The translations under genes were made by a program, and so were the position numbers. Shown in pieces: positions 15,446-25,011 of a DNA stretch of 64,000 bases. The notes below the pieces were generated by a model. The model was not told the DNA's origin. It did not search any database and worked only from the letters and a program-made list of their open reading frames with translations. Source of the stretch: Streptomyces rapamycinicus NRRL 5491 (GTDB taxonomy: Bacteria; Actinomycetota; Actinomycetes; Streptomycetales; Streptomycetaceae); contig NZ_CP085193.1 of NCBI RefSeq assembly GCF_024298965.1, positions 5,456,001 through 5,520,000 of the forward strand, given 5' to 3'. Position 1 is the first letter of the stretch, and each line of letters begins with the position of its first letter.

Positions 15446-17277
15446 GCGCGCGCTCCTTCGGCAGGATCTGCGGGATCTGCGGTGTCGGATGCGGATTCCG
15501 AGGCGGAGTCCTTACCGGAATCCCCGGTGGAGTCCTTACCGGATTCCTTGGTGGAGTCCTCGGTGGAGTTCCGGTCGGGCTCCGGGTCGGGTTCCGCTTC
15601 CGGGGCCGGGGGTGCGTCCGTCTGGAGACGGACGGCCAGATCGGCGAGTTCTTCGGGCAGCTTGGCGTACTCACTACGGCCGAGCCCCGCCATCTCGACC
15701 ACGGTGGTGCCGTCGTCGCCCGTCACCGCGCGCACCCACACCCGGCGGCGCTGGATGAACAGGGAGGCGGCCAGGCCCACCAGGGCGGCCACGGCACCGA
15801 TGAGGGCGCCCTGGTCACCCGGCTTGTGCGAGATCTGGAAGCTGGCCCATTCCTTGACGCCGTCGAACGACAGCGTTCCGGCGCCGTTCGGCAGCTTCAT
15901 GGTGTCGCCGACCTTGAGCGCCCGGGCGAACTTGGTCTTGCCGTCGGGCTCCAGGAACTGCTTCATCCGCGACTTGTCCAGCTGGTACACGCTCTGCGGA
16001 GTGCCGCCGTCCACGCCGAGGCTGCCGTGGTAGGCGGTCAGGACCAGCGTCGGATTGTCCAGCGCCGGGAAGACGGAGAACATGCCCTGGCTGCGTACCC
16101 AGGTCGGCAGGAACTGCCCCTGGAAGCCGATTTGGTCCTTCTTGCCGTTCTTGTCCCGATAGTCCGGGACCTTGATGACCATGCTCTCGGTGAGGTTGGC
16201 CCCGTCGATCGGCAGCCCGACCACCGGGCCCTGGTGCACCACATCGCCCTTGCCGTCCCGGATGGTGACGACCGGCGAGTAGCCGTGGTTCAGCAGGAAG
16301 ACCTTGTAGCCCTGGATCTCCAGCGGCTCGTTCACCTTGATGGAGGTCTTGCGGCTGGCGCCGTCCGCGCCGTCCCAGTAGCTCACATCGGCGCGGAAGG
16401 TGCGCGGGGTCCGCATCTGCGGACCGCTGCGTTCATAGGTCGCGGTGAAGCGGTCCAGCTGGAAGCCGAAGGGGGCGAGATCGTCGCTGTTGAACAGCTG
16501 CCCCGTCTTGATGTCGTCGTACTGGGTGAGGCTGTTGGAGAAGCCGCCGCCCTCGGTGATCAGGCTGCTGCCCTCGGTCTTCCACAGCTGTCCGGCGGCG
16601 AAGGACACCAGCAGCACGATCAGCGCGCTGTGGAAGAGCAGATTGCCCACCTCGCGCAGATAGCCCTTCTCCGCGGCCACCGCGTCACCCGAGGCCTCGA
16701 TGCGGAAGCGGCGCCCCTTCATGATCTTCCGGGCGGCCGCCAGCACCTGCTCCGGCTCGGCCGCACTGCGCCAGGTGGTGTACGCGGGAAGCCGGGTCAG
16801 CCGGCGGGGCGCGGCCGGCGGGCGGCCGCGCAGCTGGCCGATGAACTGCCAGGTGCGCGGCACGATGCAGCCGATGAGCGAGATGAACAGCAGGAGGTAG
16901 ATCGCCGAGAACCACACCGAGCTGTAGACGTGGAACAGCTGCAGCTTCTCGTAGATCGGGGTGAGCGTCGGGTGCCGCTCCTGGAAGTCCTGCACCTTGA
17001 GCTGGTCGATGCTGGTCTGCGGGACCAGCGAGCCGGGGATCGTGGCGAGGGTGAGCAGCAGGAGCAGCAGCAGCGCCACCCGCATCGAGGTCAGCTGCCG
17101 CCAGAACCACCGGGCCCAGCCGAGCGGCCCCAGCGAGGGGACGTTGATCTCCTCGGCCGGGGCGGTGGACAGCTGCGACCCCGCGGCGCCGAGCTCGCGC
17201 TCCTCGGCGGTCGCGCCACCCTCGGGCGGCGCGCCGGCCTCCTTGCCGGCCGCGGTGTCGGTATCGGTGGTGGACAT
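15442..17277 (-). CDS. resB: Cytochrome c biogenesis protein ResB
   Basis: A 611-residue ResB/Ccs1 family protein. After an acidic cytoplasmic tail (1-50) come transmembrane helices (MRVALLLLLLLTLATIPGSLVP and YLLLFISLIGCIVPR), a third helix (LIVLLVSFAAGQLW), a large extracytoplasmic domain and a last helix (GALIGAVAALVGLAASLF). The C-terminal 90 residues are acidic and Ser-rich, with a repetitive KESGKDSTGDSGKDS stretch. ResB partners with CcsB in haem ligation. It starts 4 bp after the ccdA stop. Confidence 0.93.
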   Translation of the reverse strand: MSTTDTDTAAGKEAGAPPEGGATAEERELGAAGSQLSTAPAEEINVPSLGPLGWARWFWRQLTSMRVALLLLLLLTLATIPGSLVPQTSIDQLKVQDFQERHPTLTPIYEKLQLFHVYSSVWFSAIYLLLFISLIGCIVPRTWQFIGQLRGRPPAAPRRLTRLPAYTTWRSAAEPEQVLAAARKIMKGRRFRIEASGDAVAAEKGYLREVGNLLFHSALIVLLVSFAAGQLWKTEGSSLITEGGGFSNSLTQYDDIKTGQLFNSDDLAPFGFQLDRFTATYERSGPQMRTPRTFRADVSYWDGADGASRKTSIKVNEPLEIQGYKVFLLNHGYSPVVTIRDGKGDVVHQGPVVGLPIDGANLTESMVIKVPDYRDKNGKKDQIGFQGQFLPTWVRSQGMFSVFPALDNPTLVLTAYHGSLGVDGGTPQSVYQLDKSRMKQFLEPDGKTKFARALKVGDTMKLPNGAGTLSFDGVKEWASFQISHKPGDQGALIGAVAALVGLAASLFIQRRRVWVRAVTGDDGTTVVEMAGLGRSEYAKLPEELADLAVRLQTDAPPAPEAEPDPEPDRNSTEDSTKESGKDSTGDSGKDSASESASDTADPADPAEGARA

Positions 17278-17280
17278 CGA

Positions 17281-18045
17281 TCAGATCCCAACGTTGAAGC
17301 CCTGAGCCCAGGTCTGCATGGAGCCCATCATGGTGTCCCAGACACCTGTGAGCAGCAGCACCCCCAGGGCGACGAGCATGCCGCCCCCGGCTCGCATCAC
17401 CCAGACGTAGTGCCGCTTGACCCACCCGAAGGCACCCAGCGCCCGGCGGTAGGCCACGGCGACCACCACGAACGGCAGTCCGAGCCCCACGCAGTACGCG
17501 GCGGTGAGCAGGGCCCCGCGCCCCGCACTCGCCTCATTGAACGCCAGGGCGTTGACGGCGGTGAGCGTCGGCCCCAGGCACGGCGTCCAGCCGACGCCGA
17601 ACAGGGCGCCCAGCACCGGCGCGCCCGCGAGCCCCAGCGTGGGCTTGATGTGGAAGCGGAACTCCCGCTGTCCGAAGCCCCCCAGCACCCCCATGAAGGC
17701 GAGGCCCATCACGATCGTGACAACCCCGAGGATCTTGGAGATGGTCTCCTTGTGCTCCTGGAGCGTCCAGCCGAAGTTGCCGAAGAGCGCGCCCCCGGAG
17801 ACGAAGACCGCGGTGAAGCCGAGCACGAAGAGCGAGGCGCCCGCGACCATCCGGCCGCGCTTGGCCTCGGCCAGATCCGTGCCCGTGACCCCTGTGACGT
17901 ACGACATATAGCCGGGCACCAGCGGCAGCACACAGGGGGAGAAGAAGGAGACCAGTCCACCGAGCAGGGCGACCGGAAGCGCCAGCAGCAGCGCCCCGGT
18001 CAGGACGGTCTCGTTGGGATCGGTCGCGGCGGCCAGCGTGTTCAC
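17281..18045 (-). CDS. ccdA: CcdA thiol-disulfide exchange membrane protein
   Basis: A 254-residue, six-helix DsbD/CcdA protein that passes reducing equivalents from cytoplasmic thioredoxin to extracytoplasmic ResA so that apocytochrome c cysteines stay reduced. The two catalytic cysteines are in FFSPCVLPLVPGYMSY (about residue 37) and GVGWTPCLGPTLTA (about 157). Full length. It lies between resA, whose TGA is six bases upstream, and resB, which starts 4 bp downstream, in a tightly packed operon. Confidence 0.93.
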   Translation of the reverse strand: MNTLAAATDPNETVLTGALLLALPVALLGGLVSFFSPCVLPLVPGYMSYVTGVTGTDLAEAKRGRMVAGASLFVLGFTAVFVSGGALFGNFGWTLQEHKETISKILGVVTIVMGLAFMGVLGGFGQREFRFHIKPTLGLAGAPVLGALFGVGWTPCLGPTLTAVNALAFNEASAGRGALLTAAYCVGLGLPFVVVAVAYRRALGAFGWVKRHYVWVMRAGGGMLVALGVLLLTGVWDTMMGSMQTWAQGFNVGI

Positions 18046-18051
18046 GAAAGG

Positions 18052-18669
18052 TCACTTCTCCGCGATCAGCGGGGTGACCATCGAGCGCAGGCGCTCCTCG
18101 CTGAGCGGCGTCAGAGCGCGGGCCGCGATCCTGCCCTCCCGGTCCAGCACGATCGTCGAGGGGATGGCCTGCGGGTTGAGGCTGCCCTTGGGGAAGCGCA
18201 GCATGAGCTTCCCGATCGGGTCGTACAGACTCGGGTAGTCGACGCCGTATTCCTTCTCGAACCTGAGCGCGGGGGCGCGGTTGGAGTCACGGGTGTTGAT
18301 CCCGATGAACTGCACACCCTTGGCCTTGGTGTCCTTGGCCACCTTGGCGAGGTTCGACGCCTCGGCCCGGCAGGGGGCGCACCAGGAGCCCCAGACGTTC
18401 AGGACCACGATCTTGCCCTTGTAGTCCGCCACCTCCAGCGGCTTGCCCTCCAGGGTCTTGCCCGAGAGCTGGGGTGCGTCCTTACGGTTCTCCTTGGCGA
18501 CGGTGTCCACGCCGCCCTTGCCCTGGACGAACTTGGTGTCGGCGGAGCCGCCCGAGGCGCCGCCCCCGCCGCAGGCGGTCAGGGACAGCGCGGCAACCGT
18601 GGCCCCGACGGCCAGCACAGTTGCGCGACGACGGGTCACGAGGCCCCGAGGGGCACGGCAGGCACTCAT
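18052..18669 (-). CDS. resA: ResA/TlpA-type thioredoxin lipoprotein
   Basis: A 205-residue extracytoplasmic thioredoxin-like protein anchored by a lipobox (VAALSLTACG, cleavage before Cys31 or so). The active site is WGSWCAPC, followed by GINTRDSNRAPALRFEKEYGVDYPSLYDP and the cis-proline segment NPQAIPSTIVLD. It keeps the CxxCH haem-binding cysteines of apocytochromes reduced. The start at ATG 18669 gives a normal signal peptide; the in-frame extension to 18759 adds an unlikely leader. It is the first gene of the cytochrome c maturation operon. Confidence 0.9.
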   Translation of the reverse strand: MSACRAPRGLVTRRRATVLAVGATVAALSLTACGGGGASGGSADTKFVQGKGGVDTVAKENRKDAPQLSGKTLEGKPLEVADYKGKIVVLNVWGSWCAPCRAEASNLAKVAKDTKAKGVQFIGINTRDSNRAPALRFEKEYGVDYPSLYDPIGKLMLRFPKGSLNPQAIPSTIVLDREGRIAARALTPLSEERLRSMVTPLIAEK

Positions 18670-18789
18670 GTGAAAAGTTTCGCATGGCCCTTTTGGGGAT
18701 CTTCGCCACCCCCCTCCGGGCGCCCGGCCGGGCCCCGCGGGGCCCCGCCCCCGGCTCACCCCTGGCTCGCCCAGCGCCCACCGGCGCCG

Positions 18790-19977
18790 TCAGCCGCCGT
18801 TCGCGCTCCACGCCTGACCCACGCCGAGCCCGCCCAGTTCGGCCAGGACCGCCGGGTCCTGTGCGTCCAGCCAGTCGGTGAGCTGCTTGAAGGAGACCAG
18901 CCGGACGTCCTTGTGCTTCTCGTCGGCCATGTGCTTGAGCGCTTCCTCGACGGCGTCCATATAGATGCCGCCGTTCCACTCCTCGAAGTGGTTTCCGATG
19001 AAGAACGGGGCGCGATTGGTCTCATAGGCCCGCTTGAAACCGGCTATGTACGCCTCGGCGGCCTGCTTGCGCCAGCCCGGGTAGTTCGCGGGCGGGGCAT
19101 TGGTGGAATTCTGCGACTGGTTCGCCAGGATGTTGTAGTCCATCGACAGCACCTCGAAGGTGTGCCCCGGAAAGGGAATCTGCTGCAGCGGGAAGTCCCA
19201 GATGCCCTGCTTCTTCGACGGCCACACCTGGAGTCCGCCGGGCGAACTGGCGTCATAGCGCCAGCCGAGTTCCCGGGCGGTCGGCAGCAAATTGGTCTGG
19301 CCCTTCAGACACGGAGTGCGGCCGCCGATGAGCTCCTTGTGATAGTCGAAGGGCAGCGGATCCACATCGGTGAACCGGGTATTCGTCTTCCACTCCGTGA
19401 CGAAGGACATGGCCTGGTCGATCTCGGACTTCCACTGCGCGGACGTCCAGTTCTCGACCGAGCCGCTTCCGGAGCAGAAGTGGCCGTTGAAATGGGTGCC
19501 GATCTCATGGCCCTCGAGCCACGCCTCGCGCACGTTCCGCAGCGTGGCCTTGATGTGGTCATCGGTGAGATAGCCGATGTCGGAGGCGCCCACCGGGTTG
19601 TTCGGCGGCCGGTAGAGCGACTTCTTGGACTCCGGAAGGCAGTAGATACCGGAGAGGAAGAAGGTCATGGTCGCGCCGTGGTCCTCGGCCAGCTTGCGGA
19701 ACCGCGGGAAGAGACCGTTCCCGACCTCTCCCGCGCCGTCCCACGAGAACACCACGAACTGCGGCGGCTTCTGCCCCCGTTCCAGCCGCTCCGGCTTCGG
19801 GGCCTCCTTGCGCCGCTCACCGTGCGAAGTGGAGCCGTCACCGATCGGCTTCGCCTGGGTCGTCTTCGCGGGTTTCGGCGTACCGGATCCGGACCCCGAG
19901 GAACAGCCGGCGACGGCCAGTGATGCCGCCGCTCCCATACCAAGACCGAGGATCCCCCTCCGGCTGACCTCACGCAT
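18790..19977 (-). CDS. Tat-exported lipoprotein of polysaccharide deacetylase type
   Basis: A 395-residue secreted lipoprotein. The N-terminus combines a twin-arginine motif (SRRGILGLG) with a lipobox (LAVAGC), then a Gly/Ser/Lys linker to about residue 75. The catalytic region resembles NodB deacetylases: a first motif VVFSWDGAG (one Asp where the family usually has two in a row) and the metal-binding THFNGH (H-x3-H). Later stretches RTPCLKG and YDASSPGG fit motifs 3 and 4. The substrate is unknown; cell-wall or capsular polysaccharide is likely. ATG 19977 has GAGGAC just upstream. Codon use is slightly less GC-extreme than neighbouring genes. It stands alone between resA and the phosphatase gene. 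Confidence 0.75.
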   Translation of the reverse strand: MREVSRRGILGLGMGAAASLAVAGCSSGSGSGTPKPAKTTQAKPIGDGSTSHGERRKEAPKPERLERGQKPPQFVVFSWDGAGEVGNGLFPRFRKLAEDHGATMTFFLSGIYCLPESKKSLYRPPNNPVGASDIGYLTDDHIKATLRNVREAWLEGHEIGTHFNGHFCSGSGSVENWTSAQWKSEIDQAMSFVTEWKTNTRFTDVDPLPFDYHKELIGGRTPCLKGQTNLLPTARELGWRYDASSPGGLQVWPSKKQGIWDFPLQQIPFPGHTFEVLSMDYNILANQSQNSTNAPPANYPGWRKQAAEAYIAGFKRAYETNRAPFFIGNHFEEWNGGIYMDAVEEALKHMADEKHKDVRLVSFKQLTDWLDAQDPAVLAELGGLGVGQAWSANGG

Positions 19978-20163
19978 AACGTCCTCAATTCGCACTCGCC
20001 GTTCTGATTGCCCGGGGTGTCCGGACAACCCTGGAGATGGCGAGGCGAATAGCGAGGTTCCGAAAGAACGCGGTCAATTACACGGCGGACACAATGTCTC
20101 CATTCGGTGCCACCCCGCACGACCCGACGGCCACCCCACGGCCATGCGCCCGTCACGCACACC

Positions 20164-20211
20164 GCGGGCCGCACACGGCGGCCCGCACCCCCGGCCCGGC
20201 CGCGGCCGGGC
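20164..20211. terminator. Tandem hairpins after the hemL-phosphatase operon
   Basis: GCGGGCCG/CGGCCCGC (20164-20171 with 20179-20186) is followed by an 18-bp self-complementary run, GCCCGGCCGCGGCCGGGC (20194-20211), just past the phosphatase stop on the minus strand. The remaining 150 bp up to the deacetylase start show no ORF. Confidence 0.6.
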
Positions 20212-20218
20212 GCACCGC

Positions 20219-20917
20219 TCAGGCGCCGTAGCCCTTGGAGGCCCCCTTCACCGGCTTGGCGCCCGCGCGCAGATGGGGCGGAACGAGATCACGGGCCGGT
20301 TCGCTGTAGCCCACCGAGACGATCCGGTCGCCGCGGAAGGTGAAGCTGGTGAGGCTGGCCAGCGTGCACTGCCGCCTGCGCGGGTCGTGCCACAGCCGCC
20401 GCCGCTCCACGAAGCTGCGCACGATCCAGATCGGCAGCTGATGGCTGACGCACACCGCCTCGTGCCCGCGCGCGGCGTCCCGCGCCCGGCCCAGCGCCGC
20501 CATCATCCGCACCACCTGGTCGACATAGGGCTCACCCCAGGACGGGCGGAACGGGTTGGTCAGATGGCGCCAGTTGCCCGGTTTGCGCAGCGCGCCGTCG
20601 CCGACACCGAAGGTCTTGCCCTGGAAGACGTTCGCCGCCTCGATCAGCCGCTCGTCCGAGGCCACGTCCAGGCCGTGCGCCTTGGCGATCGGCGCCGCCG
20701 TCTCCTGCGCCCGCTCCAGCGGGGAGGCGACCACATGGGTGATGTCACGGTCGGCGAGGTGCTCGGCGACCCGGTCGGCCATCTGCCGCCCCAGATCGGA
20801 GAGGTGGTAGCCGGGCAGCCTGCCGTAGAGCACGCCCTCCGGGTTGTGGACCTCGCCGTGGCGCATCACATGGACGACGGTGATGTCGTTCTCGCTCTGT
20901 GTCATGTCATCCATCAT
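20219..20917 (-). CDS. Histidine phosphatase (phosphoglycerate mutase-like)
   Basis: A 232-residue phosphatase with the catalytic RHGE motif near residue 19 ([25 protein letters not shown]), the second arginine region [11 protein letters not shown] and the second histidine in [11 protein letters not shown]. This is the full histidine phosphatase set; the enzyme probably hydrolyses a small phosphorylated metabolite. ATG 20917 overlaps the hemL TGA (ATGA); further in-frame ATGs at 20914 and 20905 are possible. It is co-transcribed with hemL, so a link to tetrapyrrole metabolism is possible but unproved. Confidence 0.88.
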   Translation of the reverse strand: MMDDMTQSENDITVVHVMRHGEVHNPEGVLYGRLPGYHLSDLGRQMADRVAEHLADRDITHVVASPLERAQETAAPIAKAHGLDVASDERLIEAANVFQGKTFGVGDGALRKPGNWRHLTNPFRPSWGEPYVDQVVRMMAALGRARDAARGHEAVCVSHQLPIWIVRSFVERRRLWHDPRRRQCTLASLTSFTFRGDRIVSVGYSEPARDLVPPHLRAGAKPVKGASKGYGA

Positions 20918-22230
20918 TCAGTGGCCTCGGCGGCGGCCCGCGCCGCCCCCGGCAGAGCCGCCGCCACCCGCTCCAGCGCCTTCTCGTCGTGCGTCGTGGA
21001 GACGAACCACGACTCGAAGGCGGACGGCGGGAGGTAGACGCCCTGGGACAGCATCGAATGGAAGAAGGCGGTGAAGCGGAACGCCTCCTGCGCCTTGGCC
21101 TTCTCGTAGTCGGTGACCTCGTCGGCGGTGAAGAAGACCGAGAACATGTTGCCCGCGACCTGGACCCGGTGCGCCACGCCCTCCTTGGAGAGCGCCTCGG
21201 TCACCATCGCCCGCAGCCGCTCGGAGGCCGCGTCGACCCGTGCGTACGCCGCGTCGTCCAGCAGCCGCAGCTGGGCGACGCCCGCGGCCGTGGCGACCGG
21301 GTTCCCGGACAGGGTGCCCGCCTGGTAGACCGGGCCGGCCGGGGCCAGGCGTTCCATGACGTCGGCGCGGCCGCCGAAGGCCGCGGCCGGGAAGCCGCCG
21401 CCCATGACCTTGCCGAAGGTCATCAGGTCCGGCTCCACGCCGTCCAGCCCGAACCACCCGGCCCTGGAGACCCGGAAGCCGGTCATGACCTCGTCGGAGA
21501 TGTAGAGCGCGCCATGGTCGGCGCAGAGCTGCTTGAGGCCCGCGTTGAAGCCGGGCAGCGGCGGCACCACGCCCATGTTGCCCGCCGACGCCTCGGTGAT
21601 CACACAGGCGATCTCCCCGGGGTGCGCGGCGAAGGCCGCCCGGACCGCCTCCAGGTCGTTGTACGGCAGCACCACGGTCTCCCCCGCCTGCGCTCCCGTC
21701 ACCCCCGGAGTGTCCGGCAGCCCGAAGGTCGCCACCCCGGACCCGGCCGCGGCCAGCAGGGCGTCCACATGCCCGTGGTAGCAACCGGCGAACTTGATCA
21801 CCTTCGACCGGCCGGTGTACCCACGGGCCAGCCGGATCGCCGACATCGTCGCCTCGGTGCCGGACGACACCAGGCGCACCTGCTCGACCGGGGCGACCCG
21901 CGCCACGATCTCCTCGGCGAGTTCGACCTCGCCCTCGCCCGGCGTGCCGAACGACGTACCTCGGGCGACGGCGGCCTGCACGGCCGCGGTGACCTCGGGG
22001 TGGGAATGGCCGAGGATCATCGGTCCCCACGAGCACACGAGGTCCACGTACTCGCGTCCATCGGCGTCGGTGAGGTACGGACCGTCCCCGGACACCATGA
22101 ACCGGGGCGTACCTCCCACGGCGCGGAACGCCCGCACCGGAGAGTTCACGCCGCCGGGCGTCACGGCGGCCGCGCGATCGAAAAGCGTCTGCGAAACTGG
22201 GGCTGCGTACGGATAGCTCACGCACGCCAT
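20914..22230 (-). CDS. hemL: Glutamate-1-semialdehyde 2,1-aminomutase
   Basis: A 438-residue PLP enzyme that converts glutamate-1-semialdehyde, the product of HemA, to 5-aminolevulinate, the substrate of HemB. Signatures include [17 protein letters not shown] near the N-terminus, [29 protein letters not shown] and [18 protein letters not shown] with the Schiff-base lysine. Full length. It lies 30 kb from the rex-hemACDB cluster in this window, as a two-gene unit with the histidine phosphatase. Confidence 0.95.
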   Translation of the reverse strand: MACVSYPYAAPVSQTLFDRAAAVTPGGVNSPVRAFRAVGGTPRFMVSGDGPYLTDADGREYVDLVCSWGPMILGHSHPEVTAAVQAAVARGTSFGTPGEGEVELAEEIVARVAPVEQVRLVSSGTEATMSAIRLARGYTGRSKVIKFAGCYHGHVDALLAAAGSGVATFGLPDTPGVTGAQAGETVVLPYNDLEAVRAAFAAHPGEIACVITEASAGNMGVVPPLPGFNAGLKQLCADHGALYISDEVMTGFRVSRAGWFGLDGVEPDLMTFGKVMGGGFPAAAFGGRADVMERLAPAGPVYQAGTLSGNPVATAAGVAQLRLLDDAAYARVDAASERLRAMVTEALSKEGVAHRVQVAGNMFSVFFTADEVTDYEKAKAQEAFRFTAFFHSMLSQGVYLPPSAFESWFVSTTHDEKALERVAAALPGAARAAAEATE

Positions 22231-22461
22231 GTTGTCAGAGGCGGACGTATCCCCGCGGCCGGGCGTTTCACAGCTCTATGGTGGGGGAGGTCTCTGTGAA
22301 CAGAGATCGGGTTGCGCGGTAATGGCCGCGAGTGGTCGGGTGGAGATATGCATCGCGGTGGCGAACTGGGTGAAGGGACTGACGACCGAGGCCCCGAGCG
22401 TGCCCGGCCCGGACGCCATCGGCGGGACGAGGCGGGCAGGGCAGGCAGAAGCGGGGGCCGC

Positions 22462-22896
22462 ATGGGGGTGACCTACAAGTACTTCGGTGCGCCGGACGGC
22501 GCCACCGCGGCCAGGGTCCCCATCTCCATGCGCCCCGAGGAGCTCGGCGGCGATGAGCTCGGCCACGGCATGTTCACGAAGATCAAGCCGGAGACGGTGG
22601 CGGCGATGGTCCTCACCGGCATCGAGGGCGTCCCGCTGCACAAGGTCCCCCCGCTCGAACTGGTCGTCCTCCACCCGGACTACGCCGTCGTCAAACTCCC
22701 GATGACCGCCGTCGATCCGCTGCGCGGTGTCGGCGAGGAGGCCGTGGGCGCCGCGGCCTTCATCTGGTCCACGGTCCCCGACCGCGGCGGCCCCCGGGAC
22801 GCCTTCACGGTCTATCAACTGCTTCACGAGTGGCAGGACTTCAGCCACCGGCTGCACGAGGCGGGGCATCAGCCGTACTGCCTGGTCTGGCCCTGA
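22462..22896 (+). CDS. Conserved hypothetical protein divergent from hemL
   Basis: A 144-residue protein, MGVTYKYFGAPDGATAARVPISMRPEELGG... with hydrophobic strands (LELVVLHPDYAVVKLPMTAV) and a helical end rich in aromatic residues (YQLLHEWQDFSHRLHEAGHQPYCLVWP). I do not recognise the family; it reads like a compact alpha/beta cytoplasmic protein. ATG 22462 is preceded by GGGGG; longer in-frame starts back to 22312 give an unlikely Arg/Gly-rich leader. The 230-bp gap to hemL has a TCTCTGT-GA-ACAGAGA palindrome at 22291-22306 that could be an operator. Confidence 0.65.
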   Translation: MGVTYKYFGAPDGATAARVPISMRPEELGGDELGHGMFTKIKPETVAAMVLTGIEGVPLHKVPPLELVVLHPDYAVVKLPMTAVDPLRGVGEEAVGAAAFIWSTVPDRGGPRDAFTVYQLLHEWQDFSHRLHEAGHQPYCLVWP

Positions 22897-23003
22897 GCCG
22901 AGGGCCGTGGCCCTGAACGGGGGCTATGGCCCTGAGCCGGGGCCGTGGCCCTGAGCACGGGCCGTGGCTCCGAGCACGGGCCGTGGCCCTGAGGCCATGG
23001 CCC
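22897..23003. repeat. Degenerate tandem repeat between convergent genes
   Basis: About five copies of a roughly 19-bp unit built on GGGCCGTGGCCCTGAGCAC, itself partly self-complementary (GGGCC/GGCCC). It fills the gap between the convergent hypothetical and DinB genes and could fold into several terminator-like hairpins. Confidence 0.5.
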
Positions 23004-23540
23004 CTACGGCGCGGAGGCGGCGCGCAGCAGGCGGAGTTGGCCGATCTCGGTCGCGTTCTTCATCAGCTCGGCGTTCACCCAGGCGGCCATGTGGGCGATG
23101 GTGTGCTCGGGGTCCCGGTCCCAGGGGAACGGCGCCATGGCGTCCAGGTCCTCCTCGGTGAGCCGGTCCAGTACGGCCGTCCACTCCGCCCGCAGACCGC
23201 GCAGCCACTCGATGGCCGCCTTACCGTCGCCGGGCCAGCCGACCTCGATACGCTCCCGCGGCACGCGTCCCTCCGCGTGGTCGATGGTCACGCTCCACCA
23301 CCAGCCGATATGCCAGGTCAGCCAGCCGATGGTGGGGACGGGCACGGGGTCGGGCTCGGTCTCCGCCCAGTCCGGCAGCCACGACCCGTCGGCGCCCTGC
23401 CGCACCGTCCAGCAGTGGCCCGTGGGCTCCCACAGGAAGTCCTCGGGCTCCAACCGCTCCAGGTGGTACTCGAAGAGCGACCAGGTCAGGTCGAACTGCC
23501 AGCGGAGTAAGGCGCGGCGGGAGGTCGTCGGAGTCGTCAT
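23004..23540 (-). CDS. DinB-family protein
   Basis: A 178-residue four-helix-bundle protein of the DinB/DUF664 superfamily, the fold of mycothiol- and bacillithiol-dependent metalloenzymes. Candidate metal histidines sit in TIGWLTWHIGWWWSVTIDHAEG (about residues 66-85) and HTIAHMAAWVNAELMKN (about 149-165). It probably acts as a thiol transferase or hydrolase on a small molecule. The start at ATG 23540 is chosen from the conserved N-terminal helix; the longer frame upstream is not homologous. It is the last gene in the caspase-DinB minus-strand series but has its own 46-bp gap. Confidence 0.78.
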   Translation of the reverse strand: MTTPTTSRRALLRWQFDLTWSLFEYHLERLEPEDFLWEPTGHCWTVRQGADGSWLPDWAETEPDPVPVPTIGWLTWHIGWWWSVTIDHAEGRVPRERIEVGWPGDGKAAIEWLRGLRAEWTAVLDRLTEEDLDAMAPFPWDRDPEHTIAHMAAWVNAELMKNATEIGQLRLLRAASAP

Positions 23541-23586
23541 CGGCCGACCCTGGCACACGCGTGGACGCGCGCAAAGGGAATTTCGT

Positions 23587-25011
23587 TCAGCGGGGCCCGC
23601 AGGCCGGGTGGTCGGAGTCCGGGCCGTCGCAGAGGAAGTAGCCCGTCCAGCGGTAGTGGCTGTCGGGCACGGTGCCCGGGCCCCGTTGCCAGATGGCCAC
23701 CTGGTCACCGTTGGAGAACGTCAAGCCGCCCTGGTCGACCGTCGGTTCGCTCTCCAGCAGGGTGGCCAGGCCGTGGAGGAAGGACGCTTGGTCCGAGCGC
23801 TTCTCCCAGGACGCGATGACCTTGTCCGGGGCGGCGGCCGAGAAGCCCGTACCGTCGAAGCCCCCGCGGTCCATGGCCACTTCCATGGTGTCGAAGTCGC
23901 CCCGGCACGCCGCGTCGTGCACCGAGTCGACGGATGGCTCACGGCGTTGGGTGCCGTCTCCCGAGTCGAAGGTCGAGTGGGCCTTGCCGCAGCTCAGGCC
24001 CTTGCCGTCGGCCCCGTGCCCGCCGTCGCCGTTCGGCAGGAGCCAGAAGGTCAGGCCGACGGTGGCGGCGAGGGCCAGGGTGGCCGCGGCGAGGGCGCGT
24101 TGGCGTGTGCTCAGGCCGTGGGATTCGGGGGCGGCGTCGGTCTCGTCCGGTTCCGGGGGTTCCCGGCGGGGAGCGCGGTTGCGGGCGATGGAGATATGGG
24201 CGCCGCGGTCGCGGTTCAGCTGTTGGGGGCGCGGGCGGTTCTTGCGCATCAGGGCGCGGTCCACGCGGTCGTAGACGTCGGCCATGGTGAGCAACTCCGG
24301 CGCGTCCGGGTCGCCCTCTTCGAGGAGGGCGATCAACTCGCCGGTGAAGGCCGGGTACCGCTCCCCCGGGGGCGCCAGCGCCTGCTTGGTGGCGTGGGAG
24401 GCGGCGAGGACCGAGGTGCCTTCGACGTCGGCCAGCCGGATCGTGTCACCCCCGGCGGACAGATGGCCGCGCAGGGCGGTGCCGCTGAAGCAGCAGTCGA
24501 GGATGACGACCTTACGGCGGACACGGGTGGCGCTCAGCAGGATCTCGCGCAGGTCGTCGTACTTCACCGCGGTGAACGACTTGTCCTTCGTCGTCTCCGG
24601 TACGGCCAGGTGTAAGCCGCCGCTGAGCGGATAGAGCAGGCCGTGGCCCGCGTAGTAGACGACAAGCGTGTCCGTGGCCTCGGCGGCCGCGCGGTGGACG
24701 GCCTCCAGCATGCTGTCGCGCGTCGGCTGCGAGACGAGCGAGCAGTGCTCCTCAGGGAGGCCCCACACCCCCGGATCCCGGAACAGCTCGGCCAGCCGCC
24801 GACAGCCCGCCGCCACGGACGGCCGGTCGTCCAGATGCCGCCGCCGGTCCCGGGAGGCGGCCCCGCCCCGGGTGAAGGCATGGGCCTCGATGAGGACGGC
24901 CGGGGACGCCGAGGGGTCGGAGAGGCGTGCCGCCGGTGCCGTGGTCTCGCCCGTCGTACGGGAGGTGCGGGAAGTACGGAAGGTGCGGGAGGCACCGGAG
25001 GGCCAGGTCAT
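23587..25011 (-). CDS. Caspase-like peptidase with transmembrane helix and extracytoplasmic domain
   Basis: A 474-residue protein. Residues 35-255 form a caspase (C14) domain with the catalytic His123 in YYAGHGLL and Cys174 in LDCCFSG. Residues 304-325 are a transmembrane helix (ALAAATLALAATVGLTFWLLP). The last 145 residues have four cysteines (341, 369, 461, 471) and should lie outside the membrane. The N-terminal RTSRTSRT comes from a 9-bp repeat. ATG 25011 overlaps the TGA of the EACC1 gene (ATGA). EACC1-effector pairs belong to the actinobacterial conflict systems predicted by comparative genomics, so this is probably an immunity or stress effector that acts by proteolysis. The activating signal and target are unknown; the C-terminal domain is not one I recognise. 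Confidence 0.88.
   Translation of the reverse strand: MTWPSGASRTFRTSRTSRTTGETTAPAARLSDPSASPAVLIEAHAFTRGGAASRDRRRHLDDRPSVAAGCRRLAELFRDPGVWGLPEEHCSLVSQPTRDSMLEAVHRAAAEATDTLVVYYAGHGLLYPLSGGLHLAVPETTKDKSFTAVKYDDLREILLSATRVRRKVVILDCCFSGTALRGHLSAGGDTIRLADVEGTSVLAASHATKQALAPPGERYPAFTGELIALLEEGDPDAPELLTMADVYDRVDRALMRKNRPRPQQLNRDRGAHISIARNRAPRREPPEPDETDAAPESHGLSTRQRALAAATLALAATVGLTFWLLPNGDGGHGADGKGLSCGKAHSTFDSGDGTQRREPSVDSVHDAACRGDFDTMEVAMDRGGFDGTGFSAAAPDKVIASWEKRSDQASFLHGLATLLESEPTVDQGGLTFSNGDQVAIWQRGPGTVPDSHYRWTGYFLCDGPDSDHPACGPR

Noticed and set aside
15826..19923. Very long plus-strand open frame (about 1365 codons) over resB, ccdA and resA
   Set aside because: It is the mirror frame of high-GC genes on the other strand; its residues are Arg/Gly/Asp/Val runs without domains, while the minus strand has full cytochrome c maturation proteins.
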